Both the position numbers and the translations under genes were made by a program. Shown here piece by piece: positions 16,826 to 26,324 of a DNA stretch of 64,000 bases. Under the pieces are notes generated by a model. That model did not search any database and was not told the origin of the DNA. It saw nothing but the letters and a program-made list of their open reading frames with translations. Numbering within the stretch: position 1 is the stretch's first letter; the number at the start of each line of letters is the position of its first letter. The stretch comes from Pseudomonas karstica (lineage in GTDB: Bacteria; Pseudomonadota; Gammaproteobacteria; Pseudomonadales; Pseudomonadaceae): positions 1 to 64,000 of the forward strand of contig NZ_WLYI01000029.1 in NCBI RefSeq assembly GCF_009707515.1. Reading direction: 5' to 3'.

Positions 16826-17507
16826 GTTGGGGACATATCCGTTTTTTTGGTGATGGCGGTTATTGGTTCCGCTCTTACAGCGGGTCACTTTTGGAAAAGA
16901 GCCCCAAAAGTAACCAAAAGGGCTCTTGCCCCACCACTCGGCACCTCGCTCAGGCTCGGTGTGCCCGTAGTCCGACATCGCTTCGGGGGGCCGCCGCAAT
17001 GGGCCATTCCTGGCCCAGTGCGGCTAAACCGGCGTCCTGCCGGTTTAGCCCCCGAATCAATGCCGGACTCCGGCCATCGTGGTTTAACGGGGCGCCTAGA
17101 TCAAAATCAAGATCAACAGCCAGATCAAGAGAGTGCTGACTTCGTCAGCGAATAAGGAAGTAAGGGCAAGAGCAACAGCGCGTACGTTCTAAAAATCAGG
17201 TCGGCTGTCAGGCCGCCTCGCTTTTGCTCTGTTTTTGATCTAGGCGCCCCGTTAAACCACGCTGGCCGAACGTAGGTATTACGCAGTGGGTAAACCGGCA
17301 GGACGCCGGTTTAGCCGTGTTGGGCCATGGATGGCCCGTCGCGGCGGCCCACGGAGTAATGCCGGAGAGAGGGCATGTCGAGCCTGGGCGAGGCACCAAG
17401 TGGTGGGGCAAGAGCCCTTTGCTTACTTTGGGGCTTTTCCAAAGTGAGTCGCTGTAAAAGCGAAACCATAAGCCGCCGTGACCGCAGCAATGGATATGCA
17501 CCCCAAC
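16826..17507. repeat. 682-bp palindromic intergenic repeat
   Basis: The arms 16826-17106 and 17232-17507 are imperfect inverted copies of each other around a ~125-bp centre. Shared blocks include GTTGGGG..CATATCC at the ends, CTTTTGGAAAAG-like and GGCTCTTGCCCCACCAC segments, GGCTAAACCGGCGTCCTGCC, and GTGGTTTAACGGGGCGCC. Both arms contain frames encoding near-identical peptides (KVTRCKSGT and KVSRCKSET, then NGYVP/NGYAP), which are likely artefacts of the repeat. No gene is seen in this 752-bp gap between the lipoprotein gene and retS. A shorter relative lies at 3826-4167. Confidence 0.85.
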
Positions 17508-17543
17508 CCCCAATCAACCCCCACAAGAAACCAAATCACACCA

Positions 17544-20348
17544 TCAGGAAGCCGGCAGATTCTCGGTTTTTTGCTCCCGCTGCGCCACCCAGTACTCAAC
17601 CAACTCGCGCAGTTGCGAAAGCTCCACCGGCTTGGCCATGTGCCCGTCCATTCCAGCTTGGCGCGCACGCTCTTTATGTTCCGAAAGAATGTGCGCCGTC
17701 AGCGCCACGACCGGCGTGCGGATACGCTGGTTGCTGACTTCCCAGGCCCGCAATTGCCGAGTAGCGGAGAAACCGTCAAGGATCGGCATCTCGCAATCCA
17801 TCAGCACCAGGTCGTAACGCTGGGCCTTCATTGCTTGCAGGGCTTCCTCGCCGTTGCTGGCGGTATCCGGTTGCAGGTTGAGCTTGCCAAGCATGCCGCG
17901 GATCACTTTGGTGGAGATGCTGTTGTCTTCGGCTACCAGGATGCGGAAATCGCTGGGCACGCTCACTGCCGCAGGTGCATTGAGGGCCGGTTGGCGTGAC
18001 TGAGCGACACCCTTGCTGCGCTGGGTCAGTTCATCGGCCAGTGTCGTCTTGAGGGTATAGCCGGCCACGGGTTTGGCCAGGATGCGCTTGATCCCGCAAT
18101 TGCGTGCAATGATCTTGCTCGGGGCATTGCTGATGCCGGTGAGCATGATCAGCAGAATGTCGTGGTTCAGGCTCGGGTCTTCCTTGATCTTCGCCGCCAG
18201 TTGCATGCCGGTCATGCCGGGCATGTTCTGGTCCAGCAGGACTACGTCGAAGTAGTCCCGAAGGTGCGCCTTGGTACGTAGTAGGGCCAGGGCCTCCTTG
18301 CCCGACGGTACGGCGCTGACATTCAGGCCCCAGGCCGTACATTGCTGCACGAGTACCTTGCGGCAGGTGTCGTTGTCGTCCACCACCAGTACTCGAGCAT
18401 CCTTGAGTGGGCCGTCGAGGTCCGATGTCGGATGTTCCAGGCGTTCCGGGTCCAGTGGCAAGGTCAACCACAGGGTGTTGCCCTGCTGGTTGCCACTCTT
18501 GATGCCAAACTCGCCGTGCATCAGCAAAATCAACTGGCGGGCAATGACCAATCCCAGGTGACCACTCAAGCGGGTGGCGGAGAGAAAGTTCTTGCTGTGC
18601 AATTCGCTGTGCAGCAGGGCGTCGCGCTCGGTGGCTTCCATCGGCAGGCCGCTGTCTTGCACGGCAATGCGCAGGCGAGGCTTGCTACTGCGTTCATCCA
18701 GGGCTACGACGATCAGCACCTCGCCTTCATCGGTTTTGTGCAGGGCATTTTCCAGCAGGCTCAACAATGCCTGGCGCAGGCGCGTTGGATCGCCGCTGAT
18801 CACTCGTGGCACCTGGGGCTGGATAAAACTGATCAGCTCGACGTTCTGTTGTTCGGCCTTGGCGCGGAAAATACTCAGGCAGTCTTCGATCAGCGCGTTG
18901 AGGTCGAACTGTACGTCGTCCAACTCGATCTGCCCGGATTCGAGCTTGGAGATGTCGAGAATCTCGTTGATCAGCGTGAGCAGTTCGTTCCCGGCACTGT
19001 GAATGGTCTGTACATAGTCGCGCTGCTTGACCGACAGCGGCGTGCCCAGCAGCAACTCGGTCATGCCCAGCACGCCGTTCATGGGGGTACGGATTTCATG
19101 GCTGATCTTCGCCAGGAATTCGGCCTTCGCGGCGATCTCGGCGTTGCTCGCCGCCAGGTCACGGCTGAGGCTGAAGCGGTCTTCGGTGATGCTGCGTTGC
19201 CGTTCGCCCAGGGCCAGGCTCATCAATAGGCCACTGATGCAGATAACGCCCAATAAGGTGGTGATCAGGCTTTGGGGCGCCACCAGTGTCAGGCCCAGCA
19301 GTGCTGGCAGGATGATCAGCGTACCGATGTTGAAGACCACCATGGCCAGCATGAACAGCCGCGCCGGCCGGTAGCCTTTTTGCCAGTGATAGGCCGAGAC
19401 GAACAGCATGCTCAGGCCTGCCAGGGCCACTAGCACATAAGTGATGATATTCAGCGGCAAGGTGTTGACGAACAACAGCATCAAGCCACACAGGATGATC
19501 AGCAGGATATCCGCTATCAGCAGCTTGTTCAGCGGGTGCGGGCCAAGGGGCGCGAAGAAGCGGTATGCAAACATCAACCCGCAGGGCGCTGTCAGCAGCA
19601 AGGCGAGATAGGCCCCAGGCGTCTGGACCGCGTGCCAGTTTGGCAGCCATGAGCTCAACAGGTTGAGCAACAGCAGCAGGCTGAGCAACAACAGGACTTC
19701 GCACGCGGCCAGCCACAGGCTGCTGCGGGAGCGATAGTAGCCGTAACGAATCAGGTTATGCAGGATCAGCATCATCAGGCAACCGAACAACAGGCCGTAG
19801 ATCAAGGTCTGGTTCAGGTTGGCGGCGGCCAGGACGGCTGGCTCCAGGGTTATATAGGGGCGCAGCTCGTGTTCCGAGACCAGGCGCAGGTAGACATCGA
19901 GGGGGTTCTGGCTTTGTGGTATCGGGAGCATGAAGTCGCTGCTGGGCAGCGGACGTTCTGCCTGGGGCTGGCGGTTACCGGTACTTTGCTGTTCCACCAA
20001 GGTATTGCCGTCGAGCACATACAGGTTCAGGTGTAACAGGTCGGGAGCGAATACTCGCAGCACTTGCTCGTGTTTGCCGGGTTGTAACTTGAAGCGTACC
20101 CACAGCGCACCGTCCGGTTCGGCGGCAGTGACCTGGTCCAGTTCGATGGGGCTGAATTGATTGGCGTAGCGAGGCGAGCGGATATCGCTCAGTTGCAGGT
20201 CGGCCTGTTCATCGAGCAATACGGCCCAGCCGCTGCCTTGTGCGACGGCCTGAGCCGGGAGCAAGCAAAGCAGGACCAGTAGACTGACAGTTAAACCTAT
20301 GGCGATCCTGAGCCAGCGCACGGCGAAATCCCTTCGTAGGTAATACAT
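17544..20348 (-). CDS. retS: Hybrid sensor kinase RetS
   Basis: 934-aa inner-membrane regulator. Signal/TM at residues 12-37, 7TMR-DISMED2 periplasmic domain ~40-170, seven TM helices ~180-380, kinase core with H417 (KISHEIRTPMNG), N-box LLENALHKT, receiver 1 with D706 (VVLLDQNMPG) and receiver 2 with D851 (LVLMDCEMPILDG). RetS binds the kinase GacS and lowers Gac/Rsm signalling, so it favours motility and acute functions over biofilm and secondary metabolites. The position before purD matches PA4856. The ATP-binding part is degenerate: the G1 box reads DSGLPM and the G2 box HLGLVIA, which fits a partner that acts mainly on GacS instead of autophosphorylating. Confidence 0.93.
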   Translation of the reverse strand: MYYLRRDFAVRWLRIAIGLTVSLLVLLCLLPAQAVAQGSGWAVLLDEQADLQLSDIRSPRYANQFSPIELDQVTAAEPDGALWVRFKLQPGKHEQVLRVFAPDLLHLNLYVLDGNTLVEQQSTGNRQPQAERPLPSSDFMLPIPQSQNPLDVYLRLVSEHELRPYITLEPAVLAAANLNQTLIYGLLFGCLMMLILHNLIRYGYYRSRSSLWLAACEVLLLLSLLLLLNLLSSWLPNWHAVQTPGAYLALLLTAPCGLMFAYRFFAPLGPHPLNKLLIADILLIILCGLMLLFVNTLPLNIITYVLVALAGLSMLFVSAYHWQKGYRPARLFMLAMVVFNIGTLIILPALLGLTLVAPQSLITTLLGVICISGLLMSLALGERQRSITEDRFSLSRDLAASNAEIAAKAEFLAKISHEIRTPMNGVLGMTELLLGTPLSVKQRDYVQTIHSAGNELLTLINEILDISKLESGQIELDDVQFDLNALIEDCLSIFRAKAEQQNVELISFIQPQVPRVISGDPTRLRQALLSLLENALHKTDEGEVLIVVALDERSSKPRLRIAVQDSGLPMEATERDALLHSELHSKNFLSATRLSGHLGLVIARQLILLMHGEFGIKSGNQQGNTLWLTLPLDPERLEHPTSDLDGPLKDARVLVVDDNDTCRKVLVQQCTAWGLNVSAVPSGKEALALLRTKAHLRDYFDVVLLDQNMPGMTGMQLAAKIKEDPSLNHDILLIMLTGISNAPSKIIARNCGIKRILAKPVAGYTLKTTLADELTQRSKGVAQSRQPALNAPAAVSVPSDFRILVAEDNSISTKVIRGMLGKLNLQPDTASNGEEALQAMKAQRYDLVLMDCEMPILDGFSATRQLRAWEVSNQRIRTPVVALTAHILSEHKERARQAGMDGHMAKPVELSQLRELVEYWVAQREQKTENLPAS

Positions 20349-20422
20349 GGGTTTAACTATGCGCGGGGCCGCGATAGTAGGGCAAGGGCAAAACGCCCCT
20401 GCCTAACCGAACGGATAGCTGC

Positions 20423-21715
20423 TTACTGATTGTCGCCACGCTCGCGGGCAATGGCGCGGTAGCCGATGTCCTTGCGGTAGAAACAACCCTGCCAGTCGAT
20501 CTTCGCAGCCAATGTGTAAGCCTGTTGCTGGGCGGCATCGACGCTGGCGCCCATGGCCGTGGCGCACAATACACGACCGCCGGCAGTGACGACCTTGCCA
20601 TCCTGGAGCGCGGTGCCCGCGTGGAACACTTTGCCCTCCAGCGTAGCAGCTGCGTCCAGGCCTTCAATCATATCGCCCTTGGCGTAGTCGGCAGGGTAAC
20701 CGCCGGCTGCCAGCACAATCCCGACGCTCGGACGCGGATCCCACTGGGCTTCGACCTTGTCCAGGGCCTGGGCCAGGGCGGCTTCTACCAGCAATACCAG
20801 GCTCGACTGCAGGCGCAACATCACCGGTTGGGTTTCGGGGTCGCCAAAGCGGCAGTTGAACTCGATGACTTTCGGGTTGCCGGCCTTGTCGATCATCAAG
20901 CCAGCGTACAGGAAGCCGGTGTAGACATTGCCTTCATCGGCCATGCCGCGCACGGTCGGCCAGATCACCAGATCCATCACACGTTTGTGAACTTCAGCAG
21001 TGACCACCGGGGCAGGGGAGTAGGCACCCATGCCGCCGGTGTTCGGGCCGGTGTCGCCGTCGCCGATGCGTTTGTGGTCCTGGCTGGTGGCCATTGGCAA
21101 TACGTTCTTGCCGTCGACCATGACGATAAAGCTGGCTTCTTCGCCATCGAGGAACTCCTCGATTACCACGCGCGAACCGGCGTCACCAAAGGTGTTGCCG
21201 GCAAGCATGTCGCGCACGGCATCTTCGGCTTCGTCCAGGGTCATGGCGACGATCACGCCTTTACCGGCAGCCAGGCCATCGGCCTTGATCACGATCGGTG
21301 CGCCTTTTTCACGCAGGTAAGCCAGGGCTGGCTCGACCTCGGTGAAATTCTGGTAGTCGGCGGTCGGGATCTTGTGACGCGCCAGGAAGTCCTTGGTGAA
21401 GGCTTTCGAGCCTTCCAACTGGGCGGCGCCGGCAGTCGGGCCGAAGCAATCCAGGCCACGGCTGCGGAACAGGTCGACGACACCGGCCACCAACGGCACT
21501 TCAGGGCCGACGATGGTCAGGGAAACGTTCTTCTGCGCAAAATCGGCAAGCTGCTCAAGGGCCAGAACGTCGATGGCGACGTTCTCGCACTTGGCTTCAA
21601 TGGCGGTGCCGGCGTTGCCGGGTGCCACGAAAACTTTCTGGACGCGAGGGTCCTGGGCGACTTTCCAGGCCAGGGCATGTTCACGGCCACCGCTACCAAT
21701 GATTAAGACATTCAT
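20423..21715 (-). CDS. purD: Phosphoribosylamine-glycine ligase PurD
   Basis: 430-aa GAR synthetase, step 2 of purine synthesis: phosphoribosylamine + glycine + ATP. Visible features are the N-domain start MNVLIIGSGGREHALAWK, the ATP-grasp segment FTKDFLARHKIPTADY and IVIKADGLAAGKGVIV, GPNTGGMGAYSPAP, and the metal site EFNCRFGDPETQPVM. Length is standard. It lies 150 bp downstream of purH on the same strand with a REPIN between, and 74 bp upstream of retS. It is probably co-transcribed with purH, the REPIN hairpin tuning read-through (inference). Confidence 0.97.
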   Translation of the reverse strand: MNVLIIGSGGREHALAWKVAQDPRVQKVFVAPGNAGTAIEAKCENVAIDVLALEQLADFAQKNVSLTIVGPEVPLVAGVVDLFRSRGLDCFGPTAGAAQLEGSKAFTKDFLARHKIPTADYQNFTEVEPALAYLREKGAPIVIKADGLAAGKGVIVAMTLDEAEDAVRDMLAGNTFGDAGSRVVIEEFLDGEEASFIVMVDGKNVLPMATSQDHKRIGDGDTGPNTGGMGAYSPAPVVTAEVHKRVMDLVIWPTVRGMADEGNVYTGFLYAGLMIDKAGNPKVIEFNCRFGDPETQPVMLRLQSSLVLLVEAALAQALDKVEAQWDPRPSVGIVLAAGGYPADYAKGDMIEGLDAAATLEGKVFHAGTALQDGKVVTAGGRVLCATAMGASVDAAQQQAYTLAAKIDWQGCFYRKDIGYRAIARERGDNQ

Positions 21716-21747
21716 TTCAAAAACCTCTGAGAAACGCTGTGCTCCTC

Positions 21748-21847
21748 TGTAGGAGCGAGCCTGCTCGCGAAAAACCTGAGACCACTGCGGGGTGTCAGGC
21801 TTACCGCGTTATCGTTGACGACCTTCGCGAGCGAGCTCGCTCCTACA
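21748..21847. repeat. REPIN between purH and purD
   Basis: Outer arms TGTAGGAGCGAGCCTGCTCG and the inverse CGAGCGAGCTCGCTCCTACA frame a ~100-bp hairpin-forming element in the purH-purD gap. Confidence 0.9.
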
Positions 21848-21865
21848 GTGGGGAAGCCATGATGT

Positions 21866-23473
21866 TTAGTGACGGAAGTGGCGCATGCCGGTGAACACCA
21901 TGGCGATGCCGGCTTCGTCAGCGGCTGCAATCACTTCAGCATCACGCATCGAGCCGCCTGGCTGGATCACCGCCGTAACGCCGGCCTTGGCCGCATTGTC
22001 CAGGCCATCGCGGAACGGGAAGAACGCATCGGAGGCCATCACCGAGCCCTGTACCTGCAAGCCGGCATGTTCAGCCTTGATCGCGGCAATGCGCGCCGAG
22101 TTCACACGGCTCATCTGGCCCGCGCCGACGCCGATGGTCTGGCGGTTCTTGGCGTAGACGATGGCGTTGGATTTAACGTACTTGGCCACTTTCCAGGCGA
22201 AGATCAGGTCGTTGATTTCCTGTTCGGTCGGTGCACGCTTGGTCACTACTTTCAGGTCGGCGCTGCCGATCATGCCGATGTCGCGGCTCTGTACCAGCAA
22301 GCCACCGTTGACGCGCTTGTAGTCCCAGGCTGCGGCACGCTCAGCCGACCATTCGCCGCAAGCCAGCAGGCGCACATTGGCCTTGGCTGCCACGATGGCG
22401 CGGGCCTCGGTGCTGACGGAGGGGGCAATGATCACTTCAACGAACTGACGCTCGACGATCGCCTTGGCGGTTTCGGCATCCAGTTCGCGGTTGAAGGCGA
22501 TGATGCCGCCGAAGGCCGACTCGGTGTCGGTGGCGTAGGCCAGTTCGTAGGCCTGGCGGATTCCGCCTTCGGCGTCCGGGCTCACGGCCACGCCGCACGG
22601 GTTGGCGTGCTTGACGATCACGCAGGCAGGCTTGACGAAGCTCTTCACACATTCCAGCGCCGCGTCGGTGTCGGCCACGTTGTTGTACGACAGTTCCTTG
22701 CCTTGCAGTTGGGTCGCGGTGGCGATGCCGACTTCGGCAGGCGTCGCTTCCACGTAGAACGCCGCGCTCTGGTGCGGGTTCTCGCCATAGCGCATTTCCT
22801 GGGCCTTGATGAACTGGCTATTGAAGGTGCGCGGGAACTGGCTGCGGTCAGTGGTCGAAAGGGTTTCTGCGGCCTGGTTCACGGTGCCCATGTAGTTGGC
22901 GATCATGCCGTCGTAGGCCGCGGTGTGCTCAAAGGCCTTGAGCATCAGGTCGAAACGCTGGGCGTAGGTCAGCCCACCGCTCTTCAGGCTTTCCAGGACG
23001 AAGCCGTAATCGCTGGCGTTGACCACGATGGCCACGTCCTTGTGGTTCTTGGCAGCCGAGCGAACCATGGTCGGGCCACCGATATCGATATTCTCGATAG
23101 CGGTCGGCAGGTCGCAGCCTGGTTTAGAGATCGTTGCTTGGAACGGGTAGAGGTTAACGGCCACCAGGTCGATCGGTTTGATACCGTGCTCGCTCATGAT
23201 GGCGTCGTCGATACCGCGACGGCCGAGGATCCCACCGTGGATTTTCGGGTGCAGGGTCTTGACCCGACCGTCCATCATTTCTGCAAAGCCGGTGTAGTCC
23301 GCGACTTCTACTGCGGCCACGCCGTTGTCCTGCAGCAATTTGAAGGTCCCGCCGGTGGAAAGAATTTCCACGCCCAGAGCTTCCAGCTCCCGGGCAAATT
23401 CGAGGATCCCGGTCTTGTCGGAAACGCTGATCAAGGCGCGGCGGATCGGCAGGCGGGTAGTCTGGTCGGTCAT
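21866..23473 (-). CDS. purH: Bifunctional AICAR formyltransferase / IMP cyclohydrolase PurH
   Basis: 535-aa enzyme for the last two steps of IMP synthesis. The N-terminal MGS-like IMP cyclohydrolase domain (residues 1-~150: RALISVSDKTGILEFA, STGGTFKLLQ, DGRVKTLHPKIHGG) precedes the formyltransferase domain with the catalytic KHANPCG segment (IVKHANPCGVAV) and the final DAFFPFRDGLDNA. I start at ATG 23473 (MTDQTTRLPIRRAL), which gives the standard length; an in-frame ATG 11 codons upstream would overlap the preceding intergenic hairpin region. It lies downstream of fis with a terminator between. Confidence 0.97.
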   Translation of the reverse strand: MTDQTTRLPIRRALISVSDKTGILEFARELEALGVEILSTGGTFKLLQDNGVAAVEVADYTGFAEMMDGRVKTLHPKIHGGILGRRGIDDAIMSEHGIKPIDLVAVNLYPFQATISKPGCDLPTAIENIDIGGPTMVRSAAKNHKDVAIVVNASDYGFVLESLKSGGLTYAQRFDLMLKAFEHTAAYDGMIANYMGTVNQAAETLSTTDRSQFPRTFNSQFIKAQEMRYGENPHQSAAFYVEATPAEVGIATATQLQGKELSYNNVADTDAALECVKSFVKPACVIVKHANPCGVAVSPDAEGGIRQAYELAYATDTESAFGGIIAFNRELDAETAKAIVERQFVEVIIAPSVSTEARAIVAAKANVRLLACGEWSAERAAAWDYKRVNGGLLVQSRDIGMIGSADLKVVTKRAPTEQEINDLIFAWKVAKYVKSNAIVYAKNRQTIGVGAGQMSRVNSARIAAIKAEHAGLQVQGSVMASDAFFPFRDGLDNAAKAGVTAVIQPGGSMRDAEVIAAADEAGIAMVFTGMRHFRH

Positions 23474-23504
23474 CTCAATTTCCATCAAAAGCAAAGGAGT
23501 CAGC

Positions 23505-23539
23505 AAAAAAGGCGACCGGTTTTACGCGGGCGCCTTTCT
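23505..23539 (-). terminator. Intrinsic terminator of dusB-fis
   Basis: On the minus strand AAAGGCG... pairs with ...CGCCTTT, followed by a run of T (seen as AAAAAA at 23505-23510 on the plus strand). It lies 16 bp after the fis stop and before purH. Confidence 0.7.
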
Positions 23540-23554
23540 GGTTTGATTGAATGC

Positions 23555-23875
23555 TTACAGCAAATCGTACTGTTTGAGCTTCTTGCGCAGCGTGCCACGG
23601 TTGAGACCGAGCAGCTCACTGGCCTTGGTCTGGTTGCCCTTGACGTAGTTCATCACGCTTTCGAGCAAAGGCGCCTCGACTTCGGAGAGCACCAGGTTGT
23701 ACACGTCCGTGACGGCAGCGCCCTCAAGGTGGGCGAAATAATTGTGCAGCGCTTTCTCGACACTGCCGCGAAGGGTCTGGCCTTCTTCGCTCGGCGTGTT
23801 GAGGTGCTGTTTCAAATTGACGTTGTCGCTCACGGGTGTTGTTCCACTCACTAAAGTCTCGGTCATCATCGTCAT
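23555..23875 (-). CDS. fis: DNA-binding protein Fis
   Basis: 106-aa nucleoid protein that bends DNA and modulates rRNA, recombination and growth-phase genes. The C-terminal Fis helix-turn-helix reads LLESVMNYVKGNQTKASELLGLNRGTLRKKLKQYDLL (seen from residue ~70), nearly invariant among gamma-proteobacteria. The ATG overlaps the dusB stop by four bases (ATGA), the classic dusB-fis operon. An ATG three codons later is an alternative start. A terminator follows at 23505-23539. Confidence 0.96.
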   Translation of the reverse strand: MTMMTETLVSGTTPVSDNVNLKQHLNTPSEEGQTLRGSVEKALHNYFAHLEGAAVTDVYNLVLSEVEAPLLESVMNYVKGNQTKASELLGLNRGTLRKKLKQYDLL

Positions 23876-24885
23876 GCGGCCACCCCTTCTCCGTCCCCTG
23901 TCGCCAGGCTCTTGTCACGTTCGGCGAAGAACTCACGAACGGTGGCGACCTGTGCTTGCGTATCATCCAAATGATTGAAGTGGGCGCGAAACTCCCTGGC
24001 GCCCGGCAGGGTTGCGAGATACCAGCCGACATGCTTGCGAGCAATGCGTACGCCCATCACGTCTCCGTAGAAAGCGTGCAGGGCGGCCAGATGCTCTAGC
24101 AGAATACGTTCCACCTCGATCAGCTCCGGTGCCGGCAAGGTTTCGCCGGTACGCAGAAAATGCTCGATCTCACGAAAAATCCATGGCCGCCCCTGGGCGG
24201 CCCGGCCAATCAACAGGCCATCGGCACCGGTCGCGTGCAGGACGCGCCGGGCTTTTTCGGCCGAATCGATGTCGCCGTTGGCAAAGACCGGAATCGACAC
24301 TGCCTGCTTGATGGCGGCAATGGTGTCGTATTCGGCTTCACCGGTATAAAGATCGGCGCGGGTGCGGCCATGCACTGCCAGCGCTGTAATACCCGCCTGT
24401 TCGGCGATCTTTGCCACCGTCAGGCCATTCTTGTTCTCCCGGTCCCAACCGGTGCGAATCTTCAGGGTGACCGGCACATCCACTGCCGCGACAACGGCAT
24501 GCAGGATCTCGCTCACCAGTGCTTCATCCTTGAGCAAGGCAGAACCGGCAGCCTTGCTACAGACTTTTTTGGCCGGGCAGCCCATGTTGATATCAATAAT
24601 CTGCGCCCCCAACTCGACGTTGGCCCGGGCCGCATCCGCCAGCATTTGCGCATCGCCACCGGCGATCTGTACCGAGCGTGGCTCGGGATCACCTTCGTGG
24701 ATCATGCGCATCCGCGATTTGCGGGTGTTCCACAAGCTCATGTCGCTGGTGACCATTTCCGAGACAACAAGGCCTGCGCCCAAACGTTTGCACAACTGAC
24801 GAAAGGGCTGGTCGGTGACGCCCGCCATGGGGGCGAGAATCAAGCCGTTTTGTAATGTGTATGGGCCGATGCGTACCGCCGACAT
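23872..24885 (-). CDS. dusB: tRNA-dihydrouridine synthase DusB
   Basis: 337-aa FMN enzyme that reduces uridine in the tRNA D-loop. The TIM-barrel start is LILAPMAGVTDQPFRQLC, the catalytic cysteine lies in INMGCPAKKVCSKAAGSALL, and FMN/phosphate contacts are in VHGRTRADLYTG and GADGLLIGRAAQGRPWIF. Slightly longer than E. coli DusB by a C-terminal tail (FFAERDKSLATGDGEG). It is the first gene of the dusB-fis operon; the 185-bp gap upstream to the DUF3426 gene should hold the operon promoter, but I see no clear consensus there. Confidence 0.95.
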   Translation of the reverse strand: MSAVRIGPYTLQNGLILAPMAGVTDQPFRQLCKRLGAGLVVSEMVTSDMSLWNTRKSRMRMIHEGDPEPRSVQIAGGDAQMLADAARANVELGAQIIDINMGCPAKKVCSKAAGSALLKDEALVSEILHAVVAAVDVPVTLKIRTGWDRENKNGLTVAKIAEQAGITALAVHGRTRADLYTGEAEYDTIAAIKQAVSIPVFANGDIDSAEKARRVLHATGADGLLIGRAAQGRPWIFREIEHFLRTGETLPAPELIEVERILLEHLAALHAFYGDVMGVRIARKHVGWYLATLPGAREFRAHFNHLDDTQAQVATVREFFAERDKSLATGDGEGVAA

Positions 24886-25070
24886 AGGACTTCCCTGTTG
24901 TGGGGCCGGATCATTAGAGTTCGAAAAAGGGTTGGCATGATACCCGCTCTCGATGACTGGATAAAGGCTGAACTGGATAAAATCTGAACAGTTATTTTCT
25001 TATCGCCGCTGGTTTGGTCCTGGGCGGCTCAGTCAATAATCTGCCGTCAAACCTCAAAACCTGAACCGAT

Positions 25071-26294
25071 TCACTCGGGAGAATGGAAACTCAGGCTGTA
25101 ATTGACCGCTTTATTACCTGGATCAAGGATGTCCATGGCGATGTGAATCGGCGTTTGGGACGGCATCTCGGTTACCCCTGCCAACTCGCCGTTGAGGTAC
25201 TCGGCGGGCTTGAAGCGCCGGCTGGCGATCAGGTTGCCGTTGAGGTCGGCGAAGCGCAGCTCCAGCAGCGGGAAGGGTTGGGAGAACATTGCGCGGTTAT
25301 AGATGATCGCGTCGACTACCAGGGCGCCGCTGAACTCCGGATGGCTGCGCACCACCAGGTTGCTGCTCTTGATGTGGTCGATATCCACCCGGGATGGCAC
25401 GGCGCAGCCCAGTTTCGGGCACAGTTCCTGGAACCAGGGGCGGTAGGCGTCCTGGCGTGCCAGTTCGTCGAATTGATAGGCGATGTATTGGCCGGCAAGG
25501 CCCGCGGCGGCCAGCAGCACCAGCAAGGCCCAGAACAGGCGGCGGCCCCAACCCGAAGGGCGCTTCTGGGCGTAGAGGTACAGCGGGTCGTCTTCCAGGT
25601 CCTGGAGCACTTCATCGTGGGCGCTGGCGTCGGGGCGAGAGCGCTTGCGTGGCGGCGAGCGTTCTGGCAGTTCGGCTTCAGGTGCGTCCGGTTCGGCGCC
25701 GGAGGAGATCACGGGAGGATCGAGGTCGTCCTTGGCGTGGGGCGTATAATCGTCTTGCTCATCGACGGTGTCGAGTGACATCGAAGGTTCTGTGCGTTTG
25801 GGTTTGCCTGTGGCCTGTCTGGCCGGCTCAGGTTCGTCATCTGCCGCCTGCGTTACCTGAGTCCGTTCGTCGGGCGGGTTGCTGAACAGGCTGGCTGCCC
25901 ATTGTTCTTCCTCGGCCTTGGCTGAGTCGCGGGTGGCACTGAAGGTATCTTCCTTTTGCCGACGATCGGCGACCTGCGACTGGGTATGTTGAATCTCCCG
26001 GCGTTCAAGCTTGGCCAGTTCTTCGTCAAGGTCCAGGTTATCCAGGTCCAGCTCTTCAGCGCTCCATTGCTTTTGGCTGATGGCCCGTGGTGCCTCGGCT
26101 GTCGGTTCTGCGGCCGGAGCTTGAGGCACAGGGGTTGCCGGGCTGGCGTGTTGTTCCAGCAACTGTCGGGCGGCATTGAACACTTGCAGGCACGAGCCGC
26201 AGCGAACCACGCCGCGGGCCACGCTCAGTTGAGCGTGGTTGACGCGAAAGCGCGCTTGGCAATGTGGGCACTGGGTGACGAAACTGTCGGTCAT
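25071..26294 (-). CDS. Zinc-ribbon and DUF3426 domain protein
   Basis: 407 aa. N-terminal MJ0042-type zinc finger (CPHCQARFRVNHAQLS...VRCGSCLQVF, residues 9-40), a long low-complexity acidic/charged linker (~60-250), one TM helix near residues 262-283 (LFWALLVLLAAAGLAGQYIAY), then a DUF3426 domain outside the cytoplasm (residues ~285-405). Topology therefore places the zinc finger inside and DUF3426 in the periplasm. The function is unknown. It lies between prmA and dusB as in PA4850-PA4852; 30 bp separate it from prmA, so the two are likely co-transcribed. Confidence 0.88.
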   Translation of the reverse strand: MTDSFVTQCPHCQARFRVNHAQLSVARGVVRCGSCLQVFNAARQLLEQHASPATPVPQAPAAEPTAEAPRAISQKQWSAEELDLDNLDLDEELAKLERREIQHTQSQVADRRQKEDTFSATRDSAKAEEEQWAASLFSNPPDERTQVTQAADDEPEPARQATGKPKRTEPSMSLDTVDEQDDYTPHAKDDLDPPVISSGAEPDAPEAELPERSPPRKRSRPDASAHDEVLQDLEDDPLYLYAQKRPSGWGRRLFWALLVLLAAAGLAGQYIAYQFDELARQDAYRPWFQELCPKLGCAVPSRVDIDHIKSSNLVVRSHPEFSGALVVDAIIYNRAMFSQPFPLLELRFADLNGNLIASRRFKPAEYLNGELAGVTEMPSQTPIHIAMDILDPGNKAVNYSLSFHSPE

Positions 26295-26324
26295 GCGGCC
26301 ATCCGATTCATGCAGGCGCTCATT

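Noticed and set aside
16679..16999. Minus-strand 106-codon frame with KVTRCKSGT
   Set aside because: It falls in the palindromic repeat and recurs in the other arm; a repeat artefact rather than a gene.
17375..17737. Plus-strand 120-codon frame with KVSRCKSET
   Set aside because: Inverse-arm counterpart of the previous frame that then runs over the retS 3' end; artefact.
21869..23854. 661-codon plus-strand frame opposite purH
   Set aside because: Mirror frame of a high-GC gene; no domain, while purH on the other strand is certain.
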